In this document: positions 38,624-47,864 of the stretch, in pieces
Numbering within the stretch: position 1 is the first letter of the stretch
Layout: each line of letters starts with the position of its first letter
Origin: Paracoccus marinaquae
GTDB lineage: Bacteria; Pseudomonadota; Alphaproteobacteria; Rhodobacterales; Rhodobacteraceae
Assembly (NCBI RefSeq): GCF_018860165.1
Contig: NZ_JAHKNG010000014.1
Location: 25,948-89,947 of the forward strand
Length of the DNA stretch: 64,000 nucleotides
Reading direction: 5' to 3'
Made by a program: the position numbers and the translations under genes
Notes under the pieces: generated by a model
The model's database searches: none
What the model was told of the DNA's origin: nothing
What the model saw: only the letters and a program-made list of their open reading frames with translations

Positions 38624-40222
38624 ATGAACCTCAATCTGATGATGAACGATGAAGACGAGCTGAAGCCCCGCATCACCGTATTCGGTGTGGGCGGCGCGGG
38701 CGGCAACGCGGTCAACAACATGATCGAGAAGAAGCTCGACGGGGTCGAGTTCGTGGTCGCCAATACCGATGCGCAGGCGCTGGCCGGGTCGCGCGCCACC
38801 AGCCGCGTGCAGATGGGGCCGAAGGTGACCGAAGGGCTGGGCGCCGGCGCCAAGCCCTCGATCGGCGCCAAGGCCGCCGAGGAAACCATCGAGGATATCG
38901 TCGATCACCTGATGGGTGCGCATATGTGCTTCATCACCGCCGGCATGGGCGGCGGCACCGGCACCGGCGCCGCCCCGATCATCGCCCAGGCCGCGCGCGA
39001 GATGGGCATCCTGACCGTCGGCGTCGTGACCAAGCCCTTCCAGTTTGAGGGCACCAAGCGGATGCGTCAGGCCGAAGAGGGCGTCGAGGCGCTGCAGAAG
39101 GTCGTCGACACGCTGATCATCATCCCCAACCAGAACCTGTTCCGGCTGGCCAACGAAAAGACCACCTTCACCGAAGCCTTCGCCATGGCCGATGACGTGC
39201 TGTATCAGGGCGTCAAGGGCGTGACCGACCTGATGGTGCGCCCGGGCCTGATCAACCTCGATTTCGCCGATGTGCGTGCCGTGATGGACGAGATGGGCAA
39301 GGCGATGATGGGCACCGGCGAGGGCAATGGCGAGAACCGGGCGCAAGAGGCCGCCGAACGCGCCATCGCCAACCCGCTTCTGGACGAGATCAGTCTGAAC
39401 GGCGCCAAGGGTGTGCTGATCAACATCACCGGCGGCTATGACATGACCCTGTTCGAGTTGGACGAGGCCGCCAATGTCATCCGCGACAAGGTCGACAGCG
39501 ACGCCAATATCATCGTCGGCTCGACCCTCGACCCCGAGATGGAAGGCGCGATCCGGGTTTCGGTCGTGGCCACCGGCATCGATGCCTCGGCCGCCGTCGC
39601 CGACGTGCCCGCGCCGCGCCGCAGCATGGCCGAGCCGCTGACCCAAAGCCCGGTGGTGACCCGCAAGGAGGAACCCGAGGTAAAAGCGGACGAGGATCTT
39701 CCGGTGCCGCCGCGCCGCAACCCCGCGCCGGTCGCCGAAACCCGCGCCGCGCCCGCGGTTGATCTTGAGGACGAGATGCCGAAGCCGGCCTACCAGCCGG
39801 CAAGGGACGTGGCCCGTCCGGCGACCGCCCGGATCGACGATCCCGCCGATGTGTTCATGGCCCCGCGCGCCCCTGCCGGTGGTCGCGGTCAGCCCGGACC
39901 CGAGGTGATGGAGCGTCTGCGCCGGGCGGTGGAAAACCATGGCGAGGCCCGTCAGGGCGGCGCGCAGCCGCAGCAGGCCGAGGCAAATCGCAATCACAGC
40001 CGGATGAGCGGCCTTGGCCGCATGCTGGAGCGGATGGCCGGGCACGGCGAACCCAACGTAGTTGCGCAGAAGCCCGCAGCGGCTTCGATCGCCGAGCGCG
40101 TCAGCGACCGCGTTGCCGCCCGCGCCCGCCAGCAGGAGACCGATTTCGACGATCTGGCAAATCCGGATCATGGTCAGGACAATGTCGAAATCCCGGCTTT
40201 CCTGCGCCGTCAGGCGAACTGA
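38624..40222 (+). CDS. ftsZ: cell division protein FtsZ
   Basis: A 532-residue tubulin-like GTPase forming the division ring. The tubulin signature is [16 protein letters not shown], the T7 loop is [14 protein letters not shown], and the conserved C-terminal peptide is [11 protein letters not shown]. The core ends at about residue 325. A Pro/Ala/Arg-rich linker of roughly 190 residues follows, longer than in enterobacteria and normal for this group. The start at 38624 follows GGCGGAAACC; the frame is open upstream to 38555 but that part is not FtsZ-like. A 219-bp upstream region separates it from ftsA and probably holds its own promoter, and a strong terminator follows. Confidence 0.97.
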   Translation: MNLNLMMNDEDELKPRITVFGVGGAGGNAVNNMIEKKLDGVEFVVANTDAQALAGSRATSRVQMGPKVTEGLGAGAKPSIGAKAAEETIEDIVDHLMGAHMCFITAGMGGGTGTGAAPIIAQAAREMGILTVGVVTKPFQFEGTKRMRQAEEGVEALQKVVDTLIIIPNQNLFRLANEKTTFTEAFAMADDVLYQGVKGVTDLMVRPGLINLDFADVRAVMDEMGKAMMGTGEGNGENRAQEAAERAIANPLLDEISLNGAKGVLINITGGYDMTLFELDEAANVIRDKVDSDANIIVGSTLDPEMEGAIRVSVVATGIDASAAVADVPAPRRSMAEPLTQSPVVTRKEEPEVKADEDLPVPPRRNPAPVAETRAAPAVDLEDEMPKPAYQPARDVARPATARIDDPADVFMAPRAPAGGRGQPGPEVMERLRRAVENHGEARQGGAQPQQAEANRNHSRMSGLGRMLERMAGHGEPNVVAQKPAAASIAERVSDRVAARARQQETDFDDLANPDHGQDNVEIPAFLRRQAN

Positions 40223-40256
40223 GCCAATCACGAATTCCGTCGGTTTTCCGACCTTG

Positions 40257-40284
40257 AGGGCCGCGCGAAGCGGCCCTTTTCAAT
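40257..40284 (+). terminator. Rho-independent terminator after ftsZ
   Basis: GGGCCGC (40258-40264) and GCGGCCC (40270-40276) form a perfect 7-bp stem around GCGAA, followed by TTTTCAATTTT. It lies 36 bases after the ftsZ stop. Confidence 0.85.
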
Positions 40285-40450
40285 TTTAAATCAATGTTTT
40301 GAGAAACCGCAGCCCAGGGTTGTAGGGTATCCGGGCCGGATTGTTTCACCCCGTTACAATTCGTTAATTGAACGCCCCGTCGCATCGTCTTAGCTGACAC
40401 TGTACCAGAGCGATTGGACTCTGGCCCAAGAACATGAAGGCAGGCATATC

Positions 40451-41383
40451 ATGCAGGCGACGCTGAAAACAAAGGTGGTATTCAACGGGGTGGGGCTGCA
40501 TTCCGGCGCCCCCGCCCGGCTGGAAATCGTCCCGGCGCCGGCAGGCTACGGGATCGTGTTCCGTCGCACCGATCTGACCCCCGCCGTCGAAATCCCCGCC
40601 CGTTGGGACCATGTGACGCCATCCAAGCTGTGCACGCTGCTGGACAATGGCCGCGGCGTCACGCTGTCGACGGTTGAGCATATCATGGCCGCACTTGCCG
40701 GCACCGGCATCCACAATGCGCTGATCCGCGTCGATGGCCCGGAAGTGCCGATTCTCGACGGCTCCTCGGCGCCTTTCGTGCGCGCTATCCTGCGCGCGGG
40801 CATCCGGCTGCAACCGGCGCCGCTGCGCGCGATCCGCGTGCTGCGGACTGTCGAGGTGCGCGAGGGTGAGGCTTTCGCCCGGCTGTCGCCGGCCGATCAT
40901 CTGGAAATCGATTTCCAGATCGACTTTGCCGACGCGGCCATCGGTCATCAGGAAATGAGCCTGGACATGGCCAATGGTGCCTTCCTGCGCGAACTGGCCG
41001 ACAGCCGCACCTTCTGCCGGCAGTCCGATGTCGAGGCGATGCGCCGGAACGGTCTGGCTTTGGGCGGCACCTACAGCAACGCGGTGGTCGTCGATGGCGC
41101 GCAGGTGCTGTCGCCCGGCGGGCTGCGCCATGCCGATGAGGCCGTGCGCCACAAGATGCTGGATGCGATGGGCGATCTGGCCTTGGCCGGGGCGCCGTTG
41201 CTGGCCCGCTATACCGGCCACCGCGCCGGTCATGCGATGACCAACCGGCTGCTGCGGGCGCTGTTCGCGGATCCGACGGCCTGGGCCTGGGAAACCTGTT
41301 CGCCGGCGCTGGAAGACCGGCTGCCCGGGGCCGGCGTGATGGCCCATGGCGACGATCTGGCCGCAGAGGTGATCGCGGTCTGA
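40451..41383 (+). CDS. lpxC: UDP-3-O-acyl-N-acetylglucosamine deacetylase
   Basis: A 310-residue zinc deacetylase that commits precursor to lipid A. The zinc ligands are His in STVEHIMAALAG (about residue 79), and His and Asp in VRHKMLDAMGDLAL (about 237 and 241). The general acid His is in TGHRAGHAM. The start at 40451 follows a GAAGGCAGG-type site. A 228-bp upstream region after the ftsZ terminator probably holds its own promoter. Length and motifs are normal. Confidence 0.96.
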   Translation: MQATLKTKVVFNGVGLHSGAPARLEIVPAPAGYGIVFRRTDLTPAVEIPARWDHVTPSKLCTLLDNGRGVTLSTVEHIMAALAGTGIHNALIRVDGPEVPILDGSSAPFVRAILRAGIRLQPAPLRAIRVLRTVEVREGEAFARLSPADHLEIDFQIDFADAAIGHQEMSLDMANGAFLRELADSRTFCRQSDVEAMRRNGLALGGTYSNAVVVDGAQVLSPGGLRHADEAVRHKMLDAMGDLALAGAPLLARYTGHRAGHAMTNRLLRALFADPTAWAWETCSPALEDRLPGAGVMAHGDDLAAEVIAV

Positions 41384-41548
41384 ACCGGCCGCGATTCCCG
41401 CGTGGGTCGACCCGCTTCGGCGCATTGATAAATCCGCGCGAAATTCAACGGATTGCCATTTTGCGCCCCCTGATGTTCTGTGTTAGGACGTGCCGGCAGT
41501 CCGGTTGAAACGGGCCGCCGGATGGCAGAATCGCAGGGCAGGGTGAAG

Positions 41549-42400
41549 ATGGCGCGCTCGAAAATCTCGGCTTCCTTGATGGCTGCGGTGCTGGCCGGCA
41601 TGACGCTTGCGGGCTGCGGGTCGCAGGGCTCAAGTCAGGCCGAACGGCGCAATCTCGACCGCTTCACCGCCCAGGAAATCTACAAGCGGGGCGAATACGA
41701 GCTGGAGAACAGCCGCAACCCCGAAGATGCCGTCTTCTATTTCAGCGAGGTCGAGCGGCTTTACCCCTATTCCGAATGGGCCAAGCGGGCGCTGATCATG
41801 CAGGCCTATGCCAGCCATCAGGCCAAGAACTACGAGGAGGCGCGCGGCGCCGCGCAGCGTTTTCTTGATACCTATCCGGGCGATGAGGATGCGGCCTACG
41901 CGCAATATCTGCTGGCGCTGTCCTATTACGACCAGATCGACGAGGTTGGCCGCGACCAGGGGCTGACCTTCCAGGCGCTGCAGGCGATGCGCGCGGTCAT
42001 CGAGGAATATCCCGACAGCGAATATGCGCGCAGCGCCATCCTGAAGTTCGACCTCGCCTTCGACCATCTGGCGGCGAAGGAAATGGAGATCGGCCGCTAT
42101 TACCTGAAGCGCGGCCATTACACCGCCGCGATCAACCGCTTCCGCGTCGTCGTCGAGGACTTCCAGACCACCACGCAGACGCCCGAGGCGCTGATGCGGC
42201 TGGTCGAGGCCTATCTGGCGCTTGGTCTCAATGACGAGGCCCAGACGGCGGGCGCGATCCTTGGCTACAACTTCCAGTCCTCGCCATTCTATCTTGATGC
42301 CTATGCCCAGTTGCGGGGCCGGGGCCTGTCGGTCGAGGCGACCGGCGACAGCTGGCTGAACGATATCTATCGCCAGATGATCGCCGGGAAGTGGCTGTGA
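41549..42400 (+). CDS. bamD: outer membrane protein assembly factor BamD
   Basis: A 283-residue lipoprotein of the BAM complex. The signal peptide ends in the lipobox LAGMTLAGC. The mature part is a run of TPR-like repeats (ELENSRNPEDAVFYFSEVER, YASHQAKNYEEARGAAQRF, AQYLLALSYYDQI, EIGRYYLKRGHYTAAINRF) as in BamD. I prefer the ATG at 41549, after CAGGGTGAAG; an ATG at 41522 would add nine residues. It lies between lpxC and recN, the usual alphaproteobacterial order. Confidence 0.93.
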   Translation: MARSKISASLMAAVLAGMTLAGCGSQGSSQAERRNLDRFTAQEIYKRGEYELENSRNPEDAVFYFSEVERLYPYSEWAKRALIMQAYASHQAKNYEEARGAAQRFLDTYPGDEDAAYAQYLLALSYYDQIDEVGRDQGLTFQALQAMRAVIEEYPDSEYARSAILKFDLAFDHLAAKEMEIGRYYLKRGHYTAAINRFRVVVEDFQTTTQTPEALMRLVEAYLALGLNDEAQTAGAILGYNFQSSPFYLDAYAQLRGRGLSVEATGDSWLNDIYRQMIAGKWL

Positions 42401-42440
42401 TGCCCGTCCGTATCGGCTAGGCGCGGCCCGCGGCGCCGAT

Positions 42441-44087
42441 ATGCTGAGATCGCTGACCATCCGCGACATGCTGCTGATCGACCGGCTGGAGCTGAGCTTT
42501 GGTCCGGGCCTGAACGTGCTGACCGGCGAGACCGGGGCGGGCAAGTCGATCCTGCTGGATTGCCTGGGCTTCGTGCTGGGCTGGCGCGGGCGCGCCGATC
42601 TGGTCCGGCAGGGGGCCGGGCAGGGCGAGGTGACGGCGGTGTTCGATCTGCCGGCCGACCACCCGGCGCGGGCGGTTCTGGCCGATGCCGGAATCGGGAT
42701 CGAGGATGACGAGTTGATCCTGCGCCGGGTGAATGGCGGCGACGGGCGCAAGACCGGTTTCGTGAACGACCGTCGGGTCTCGGGCGAGGTGCTGCGGCAG
42801 CTTTCGGCGGCGCTTGTCGAACTGCATGGCCAGCACGACGATCGGGGCCTTTTGAACCCGCGCGGTCACCGGGCCCTGCTGGATGCCTTCGGCGCGCTGG
42901 ATCCGGGCGAAACCCGCAAGGGCTGGGCAGCCCGGCGCGAGGCCGCCCGGCGCCTCGAGGCGGCCGAGACTGCCCTGACCGCCGCGCGCGGGGAAGAGGA
43001 TTTCCTGCGCCACGCGGTGAAGGAACTGGAGGATCTGTCGCCCGATACCGGCGAAGAGGCTGCGCTGGACACACGCCGGCGCGCCATGCAGGCGGCCGAG
43101 CGGATTCGCGGCGACGTTGCCCGCGCCTTGCAGATGCTGGGGCCTGAAGGGGCCGAGGGTGCGATGCTGGATGCCGGGCGCTGGCTGGAAGGCGCGGCGG
43201 ACCGGGCCGAGGGGGGGCTGGACGAGCCCATCGCGGCGCTGTCCCGGGCCCTGATCGAACTGGGCGAGGCGCATCGCGGCGTCGAAGTCACGCTGGCCGC
43301 GCTGGAATTCGATCCGGGCGCCCTGGAGGCCGCGGAAGAGCGGCTTTTTGCCCTGCGCGGGCTGGCCCGCAAGCATGGGGTTCTGCCTGACGATCTGGCC
43401 GGGCTGGCAGAGGATCTGCGCGGCCGGTTGGGCCGCATCGACGCCGGAGAGGCCGCGATCGCCGATCTGCGCGCCGCGGCGGCGGCTGCCGATGCGGCCT
43501 ATGCCGCGGCGGCGGCGGCACTGACCGAGGCCCGCCGCGGGGCTGCCGCACGACTGGACATTGCCGTTGCGGCCGAACTGGCGCCGCTGAAGATGGAACG
43601 CGCGGTCTTCGAGACCCGCCTGCTGCCAGCCGAGTCCGGCCCGGAAGGCGGCGACGCGGTGTCCTTCACCGTGGCCACGAACCCGGGCGCTCCGGCCGGC
43701 CCCTTGGACAGGATCGCCTCGGGCGGGGAACTTTCCCGTTTTCTGCTGGCTCTGAAGGTCTGTCTGGCGCGCGGCAACGATGCGCTGGTGCTGATCTTCG
43801 ATGAGATCGACCGGGGCGTGGGCGGGGCGACGGCCGATGCGGTGGGGCGGCGGTTGCGGCGCCTGGCCGAAGGGGCGCAGGTGCTGGTCGTCACCCATTC
43901 GCCGCAGGTCGCCGCGCAGGGGGCGCATCACTTCCGCGTGGCGAAATCGGTGGCTGACGGCATGACGACTTCGACCGTTGCGCCCCTGAACGAGGCGCAG
44001 CGGGTGGACGAAATCGCCCGGATGCTGTCGGGTGACAGGGTGACCGAAGCCGCCGCCGAGGCGGCCCGGGCGCTGCTCAGCGGTTGA
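42441..44087 (+). CDS. recN: DNA repair protein RecN
   Basis: A 548-residue SMC-like ATPase acting early in double-strand-break repair. Walker A is LTGETGAGKSILLD at about residues 30-43, two coiled-coil arms flank a middle hinge-like region, the signature is ASGGELSRFLLALK, and Walker B is LIFDEIDRGVGG. It closes the murB-to-recN block. ligA, which often follows recN in relatives, is absent here. The 3' end overlaps the convergent DUF2892 gene by 11 nt. Confidence 0.95.
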   Translation: MLRSLTIRDMLLIDRLELSFGPGLNVLTGETGAGKSILLDCLGFVLGWRGRADLVRQGAGQGEVTAVFDLPADHPARAVLADAGIGIEDDELILRRVNGGDGRKTGFVNDRRVSGEVLRQLSAALVELHGQHDDRGLLNPRGHRALLDAFGALDPGETRKGWAARREAARRLEAAETALTAARGEEDFLRHAVKELEDLSPDTGEEAALDTRRRAMQAAERIRGDVARALQMLGPEGAEGAMLDAGRWLEGAADRAEGGLDEPIAALSRALIELGEAHRGVEVTLAALEFDPGALEAAEERLFALRGLARKHGVLPDDLAGLAEDLRGRLGRIDAGEAAIADLRAAAAAADAAYAAAAAALTEARRGAAARLDIAVAAELAPLKMERAVFETRLLPAESGPEGGDAVSFTVATNPGAPAGPLDRIASGGELSRFLLALKVCLARGNDALVLIFDEIDRGVGGATADAVGRRLRRLAEGAQVLVVTHSPQVAAQGAHHFRVAKSVADGMTTSTVAPLNEAQRVDEIARMLSGDRVTEAAAEAARALLSG

Positions 44088-44277
44088 GCGGGCAGGAGTT
44101 GATGCCCAGGATCCGGTAAAGCGGGCAGGTGCCCAGAAGCCCGGTCAGCAGGGGCACGAAACCGATCAGCAGCAGCCAGCGATAGCTGATTTCGGGAAAC
44201 AGCAGATAGCCCGCGATCAGCGCGAGGCCGATCACGATGCGCAGCGCGCGGTCAATCCGGCCGACATTCCGAGGCAT
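44077..44277 (-). CDS. DUF2892 (YgaP transmembrane domain-like) inner-membrane protein
   Basis: A 66-residue protein with two membrane helices, matching the DUF2892 pattern: an MPRNVGRIDRALRIVIGLAL start, a short polar loop, and GLLGTCPLYRILGINSCP at the end with two conserved Cys. In other bacteria this domain is found fused or next to rhodanese and sulfide-oxidation genes. The ATG at 44277 follows TGGAG; a GTG three codons upstream is possible. An ATTC-N8-GAAT operator, the SqrR/BigR consensus, lies 19 bases upstream of the start, which supports a role in the persulfide response. Confidence 0.87.
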   Translation of the reverse strand: MPRNVGRIDRALRIVIGLALIAGYLLFPEISYRWLLLIGFVPLLTGLLGTCPLYRILGINSCPLNR

Positions 44278-44289
44278 GGCGAACACTCC

Positions 44290-44317
44290 ATATACATTCC
44301 TTGTATAGAATGTGTAT
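44290..44317 (-). promoter_or_regulatory. SqrR/BigR-type ArsR operator ATTC-N8-GAAT
   Basis: ATTC at 44296-44299 and GAAT at 44308-44311 are separated by exactly eight bases, and the match extends outward as ATATACATTC / GAATGTGTAT (9 of 10 complementary). ATTC-N8-GAAT is the described site of the persulfide-sensing repressor SqrR of Rhodobacter. The regulator gene itself is not in the window. Confidence 0.75.
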
Positions 44318-44393
44318 TGGACGACTGCGGGTCAAGAAGGCGCGACAGCGGAGGGATGCGGCAAAGCGTCCCGGTGCGGCGCCGGATCGCGGG

Positions 44394-44702
44394 TCAGTCG
44401 AGGATTTCGTCCTGCTGGCGCAGAATGGACAGGATCTTTCCGGTCTCGACATCGATCCTTACCAACAGGCCCGAAGCCACCGCATAGCGACTTCCCCGCG
44501 GCTCGGGGCCCAGCCCGTAGAGGCCAGGATTGCTGATCGGGTGAAAGCTGCCCTCCGGCAACAGGTCGCCGACCTGCGGCTTGCTGTCGTCGGCCAGCGC
44601 GGCCGGTATCGAGGCGCCCGGCAACAGGTGCAGAACCGGTCCCGCCGCCAGTGCGATCGCGAGACCCGTGGCCGCCGATCTGAAAAGCCTGCTCGCAACC
44701 AT
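44394..44702 (-). CDS. small secreted protein, RcnB-like pattern
   Basis: A 102-residue protein with an N-terminal signal peptide (about residues 1-38, Ala-rich, cleavage near ALA-DD). The mature part reads LPEGSFHPISNPGLYGLGP, then GSRYAVASGLLVRIDVETG, and ends in a LRQQDEILD tail. The Tyr-Gly-Leu and Arg-Tyr-Ala-Val pattern resembles short periplasmic RcnB-family proteins, but no metal site is obvious. It is a single gene between DUF2892 and mmsB. Confidence 0.75.
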   Translation of the reverse strand: MVASRLFRSAATGLAIALAAGPVLHLLPGASIPAALADDSKPQVGDLLPEGSFHPISNPGLYGLGPEPRGSRYAVASGLLVRIDVETGKILSILRQQDEILD

Positions 44703-44777
44703 TCACGCCGTCCCGTCCTGCTTCAATGACGGAACGGCAGTGGGTGAAGTTTGTTCCCTGCGAAGCCCCGGGTTCCC

Positions 44778-45662
44778 TCAGTTTCCGGTCCGCGTGCGGT
44801 TTTTGCCGGCCAGGTGTGGCAGCATTGCCGAAAAGTCGCGGCCGCGCCCGCCCTCATCCTCGACAAAGCTGCCATAGAGCCGCGTAGCCAGGGCGCCCAT
44901 GGGGGTTTCGGCATCCGCGCTGTCGGCGGCCGATTGCGACAGGCGCAGGTCCTTCAGCATCAGTTCGGCCGCGAAACCCGGCTTGTAATCATTGTCTGCC
45001 GGCGATTTCGGACCCACGCCCGGGGCGGGGCAATAGGCATTCATGCTCCAGCTATAGCCCGAACTGGTTGAGACCACGTCGAACATCTTCTGCCGGTCCA
45101 GCCCCAGCTTGTCGGCCAGCGCGAAGGCCTCGCAGGTGGCGATCATGGTGACGCCAAGGATCATGTTGTTGCAGATCTTGGCGGCCTGTCCGGCGCCTGC
45201 CTCGCCGCAATGCACCGCCTTCTGGCCCATGATGTCGAACAGCGGGCCGACGGTGCCGAAATCCGCCTCGCTGCCGCCGACCATGAAGGTCAGCGTGCCG
45301 CCCTGCGCGCCGCCGATCCCGCCCGAAACCGGCGCATCGAGGCTGCCCAGCCCGGCGGTGCGGGCCTGTTCGGCGACGCCGCGGGCGCTGTCCACATCGA
45401 CGGTCGAGCAGTCGCAGAGTACCGCGCCCTGCTTCATCGCCGGCACGACCTGATCCGCGACCGCGCGCAGGATCTGACCGTTCGGCAGCATGGTGATGAC
45501 GACGTCGGCACCCGCGGCGGCCTCGGCGGCGCTGGCCACGGCCGTCACGCCCTCAGGCGTCGGCGCGGCGGTGTCAAAGCCCGCGACCTCGTGGCCGGCC
45601 TTCGCCAGATTGGCCGCCATCGGGGCGCCCATATTGCCAAGGCCGATGAATCCGATCTTCAT
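44778..45662 (-). CDS. mmsB: 3-hydroxyisobutyrate dehydrogenase
   Basis: A 294-residue NAD-dependent enzyme of valine degradation. The Rossmann motif is FIGLGNMGAPMAANLAKAGH (residues 4-23), the substrate motif is LDAPVSGGIGGAQGGTLTFM, and the catalytic Lys is in AAKICNNMILGV. The start at 45662 follows GGGAGGAA; a frame opening five codons upstream is possible. It is the last gene of the acd - hydrolase - mmsB operon, after a two-base gap. Confidence 0.94.
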   Translation of the reverse strand: MKIGFIGLGNMGAPMAANLAKAGHEVAGFDTAAPTPEGVTAVASAAEAAAGADVVITMLPNGQILRAVADQVVPAMKQGAVLCDCSTVDVDSARGVAEQARTAGLGSLDAPVSGGIGGAQGGTLTFMVGGSEADFGTVGPLFDIMGQKAVHCGEAGAGQAAKICNNMILGVTMIATCEAFALADKLGLDRQKMFDVVSTSSGYSWSMNAYCPAPGVGPKSPADNDYKPGFAAELMLKDLRLSQSAADSADAETPMGALATRLYGSFVEDEGGRGRDFSAMLPHLAGKNRTRTGN

Positions 45663-45664
45663 GA

Positions 45665-46666
45665 CTATTCCTCCCAAACCAGTTCATCCGCGCCCAAGGG
45701 CGACAGCAAGGCGCGGACATGCGCATCCGATGCATCCGCCGACCATTGCGGATTGCGGTCCTTGTCGATGACCTGCGCGCGGACACCTTCCATGAAATCG
45801 GTCTCCTCGGTCGCGCGCCGCGTGAAACGGTATTCGCGGCTGAGCGAATCCTGCATCCGGGCATCACCACGCGCGGCCCGCACCATTGCCAACCCCGCCA
45901 TCATCGACAGGGGCGAGTTGCGCCGGATCGGCTTCAGCGCCTCGTCATCGCCCGCAGCTTCCAGCGCCGCGACGATCTGTTCGAGCCCGTCCTTGCCGAA
46001 GGCCGACAGATCGCGCGTGGCCAGCGAGGCGGGCGGCGGCGTGGCACCGTAGATGAGCGCGGTATCGCCGGTTTCCTCCAGCCGCGCGATCAGGGCGGGC
46101 CATTCCGCCTCGGGCAGATAGCTGTCGGCGAAACCGGCATGGATCGCGTCGCCCGGCCCCATCCGGCCGGCGGTCATCGCCAGGAACTCACCGATCCGCC
46201 CCGGCGCGCGGGCCAGAAGCCAGGTGCCGCCGACATCGGGGATCAGGCCGATGCCGGATTCGGGCATGGCGATCTGGGTCGTATCGCCGACGATACGGTG
46301 GCTGGCATGGCCACCCACGCCGACGCCGCCGCCCATCACGAAACCCTGCATGAGGGCCACGATGGGCTTGGGATAATCCGCGATGGCGGCGTTCATCAGG
46401 TATTCGTCGCGGAAGAAGTCGCGCCCGACCTGATGGTTGCCCTCCAGCCCGGCGCGATAGACCGCGGCGATATCGCCGCCGGCGCAGAAGGCGCGGTCGC
46501 CCTCGGCGTCGATGATGACCAGCGCGACCTCGGGATCGTCGCGCCAGTCGTCCAGCGCGGCATGCAGATCCAGCGCCATCCGGTGGCTCAGCGCGTTCAG
46601 TGCCTTGGGGCGGGCGAAGGTGATCCGGCCGGCGCGGCCCGTTTTGCGGATGTTCAGGTCGGTCAA
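45665..46666 (-). CDS. 3-hydroxyisobutyryl-CoA hydrolase (enoyl-CoA hydratase/isomerase family)
   Basis: A 333-residue crotonase-fold protein. It has FCAGGDIAAVYR (oxyanion-hole loop), GFVMGGGVGVGGHASHRIVG, and MPESGIGLIPDVGGTWLLA, the His, Glu and Asp pattern that distinguishes 3-hydroxyisobutyryl-CoA hydrolases from plain enoyl-CoA hydratases. It would release 3-hydroxyisobutyrate, the substrate of the next gene's product. It lies between acd and mmsB with gaps of two to four bases. Confidence 0.92.
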   Translation of the reverse strand: MTDLNIRKTGRAGRITFARPKALNALSHRMALDLHAALDDWRDDPEVALVIIDAEGDRAFCAGGDIAAVYRAGLEGNHQVGRDFFRDEYLMNAAIADYPKPIVALMQGFVMGGGVGVGGHASHRIVGDTTQIAMPESGIGLIPDVGGTWLLARAPGRIGEFLAMTAGRMGPGDAIHAGFADSYLPEAEWPALIARLEETGDTALIYGATPPPASLATRDLSAFGKDGLEQIVAALEAAGDDEALKPIRRNSPLSMMAGLAMVRAARGDARMQDSLSREYRFTRRATEETDFMEGVRAQVIDKDRNPQWSADASDAHVRALLSPLGADELVWEE

Positions 46667-46670
46667 GGTC

Positions 46671-47816
46671 CTACTCCCGTTCGGCCAGCAGCGCGCGACC
46701 GACGATCAGCCGCATGATCTCGTTGGTGCCTTCGAGGATCTGGTGGACGCGCAGGTCGCGCACGATCTTCTCGATCCCGTAATCGGCCAGATAGCCATAG
46801 CCGCCATGCAGTTGCAGGCACTGGTTGGCGACCTCGAAGGCGCGGTCGGTGACGTAAAGTTTGGCCATCGCGCAGAACTTGGTGGCATCCGGGGCGCCGC
46901 TGTCAAGTTTCCAGGCCGCCTGACGCAGGAAGATGCGGGCCGATTGCAGCGCGGTTTCCATCTCGGCCAGCCGGAACTGCAGTGCCTGGAACTGGTCCAG
47001 CGATTTGCCGAAGGCCTTGCGCTCGCCCATATAGGTCAGGGTCGCGTCCAGCGCCCCCTGCGCCCCGCCAAGCGCGCCGGCCGAGATGTTCAGCCGCCCG
47101 CCATCAAGCCCGGCCATGGCATAGGCAAAGCCGCGCCCCTCCTCGCCCAGCAGGTTGTCCAGCGGCACGAGGCAATCGTCGAACTGCACCTGCGAGGTCG
47201 GTTGGGCGCGCCAGCCCATCTTGTCTTCCAGCGCCCCGAAGCTGAGGCCGGGCGTGCCGTCCTCGACGATCACCGTGCTGATGCCCTTCGGTCCTTCCTC
47301 GCCGGTGCGCACCATGCAGATATAGGCGTCCGAATAGCTGCCGCCCGAGATGAAGGCCTTGCTGCCGTTCAGCCGGTAGCCTTCATTGGTCTTGTCGGCG
47401 CGGGTCCGCAGGGCCGCCGCATCCGAGCCGCTGCCCGGTTCGGTCAGGCAATAGCTGAAAACCTTTTCCATGCTGCACAACTGGGGCAGCCAGCGGGCCT
47501 TGTCCTCGGGGCTGCCGAACTTGTCGATCATGCCGCCGCACATGTTGTGGATCGACAGGAACGAGCCGACGGCGGGGCAGGCCATGGCCAGCGCCTCGAA
47601 GACCAGCGTCGCATCCAGCCGGCTGAGACCCGAGCCGCCATGTTCCTCGCTGACATAGAGGCCGCCAAAGCCCAGTTGCGCAATCTCGGACCACAACTCG
47701 CGCGGGATGGTGCCATCGGCCTCCCATTGGCGTGCATGAGGTGCGATCCGGGTCTGCCCGAAATCCCGTGCCATGTCGAAAATGGCCTGCTGTTCTTCGC
47801 TCAGCGCGAAATCCAT
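46671..47816 (-). CDS. acyl-CoA dehydrogenase, probably isobutyryl-CoA dehydrogenase
   Basis: A 381-residue FAD enzyme. FAD-binding and catalytic segments visible are CLTEPGSGSDAAALRTRA, NGSKAFISGGSYSDAYICM, LQLHGGYGYLADYGIEKIVRD, and ILEGTNEIMRLIV near the C-terminus. The operon partners (hydroxyisobutyryl-CoA hydrolase and mmsB) point to isobutyryl-CoA as substrate. The start at 47816 follows GGGGGAGGA; the frame is open ten codons upstream but those residues are Gly-rich and unlike the family. A TetR-like palindrome lies 29-48 bases upstream. Confidence 0.93.
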   Translation of the reverse strand: MDFALSEEQQAIFDMARDFGQTRIAPHARQWEADGTIPRELWSEIAQLGFGGLYVSEEHGGSGLSRLDATLVFEALAMACPAVGSFLSIHNMCGGMIDKFGSPEDKARWLPQLCSMEKVFSYCLTEPGSGSDAAALRTRADKTNEGYRLNGSKAFISGGSYSDAYICMVRTGEEGPKGISTVIVEDGTPGLSFGALEDKMGWRAQPTSQVQFDDCLVPLDNLLGEEGRGFAYAMAGLDGGRLNISAGALGGAQGALDATLTYMGERKAFGKSLDQFQALQFRLAEMETALQSARIFLRQAAWKLDSGAPDATKFCAMAKLYVTDRAFEVANQCLQLHGGYGYLADYGIEKIVRDLRVHQILEGTNEIMRLIVGRALLAERE

Positions 47817-47844
47817 CTGGCGTCCTCCCCCCTCTGATCCCTTC

Positions 47845-47864
47845 AATTGAACGAGTGTTTAATT
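47845..47864. promoter_or_regulatory. 8-4-8 inverted repeat, TetR-like operator of the valine operon
   Basis: AATTGAAC (47845-47852) and GTTTAATT (47857-47864) are complementary at seven of eight positions around GAGT. The repeat is centred about 39 bases upstream of the acyl-CoA dehydrogenase start. Its AAC-N4-GTT core resembles operators of TetR repressors that sense acyl-CoA. No regulator gene lies nearby in the window. Confidence 0.5.
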
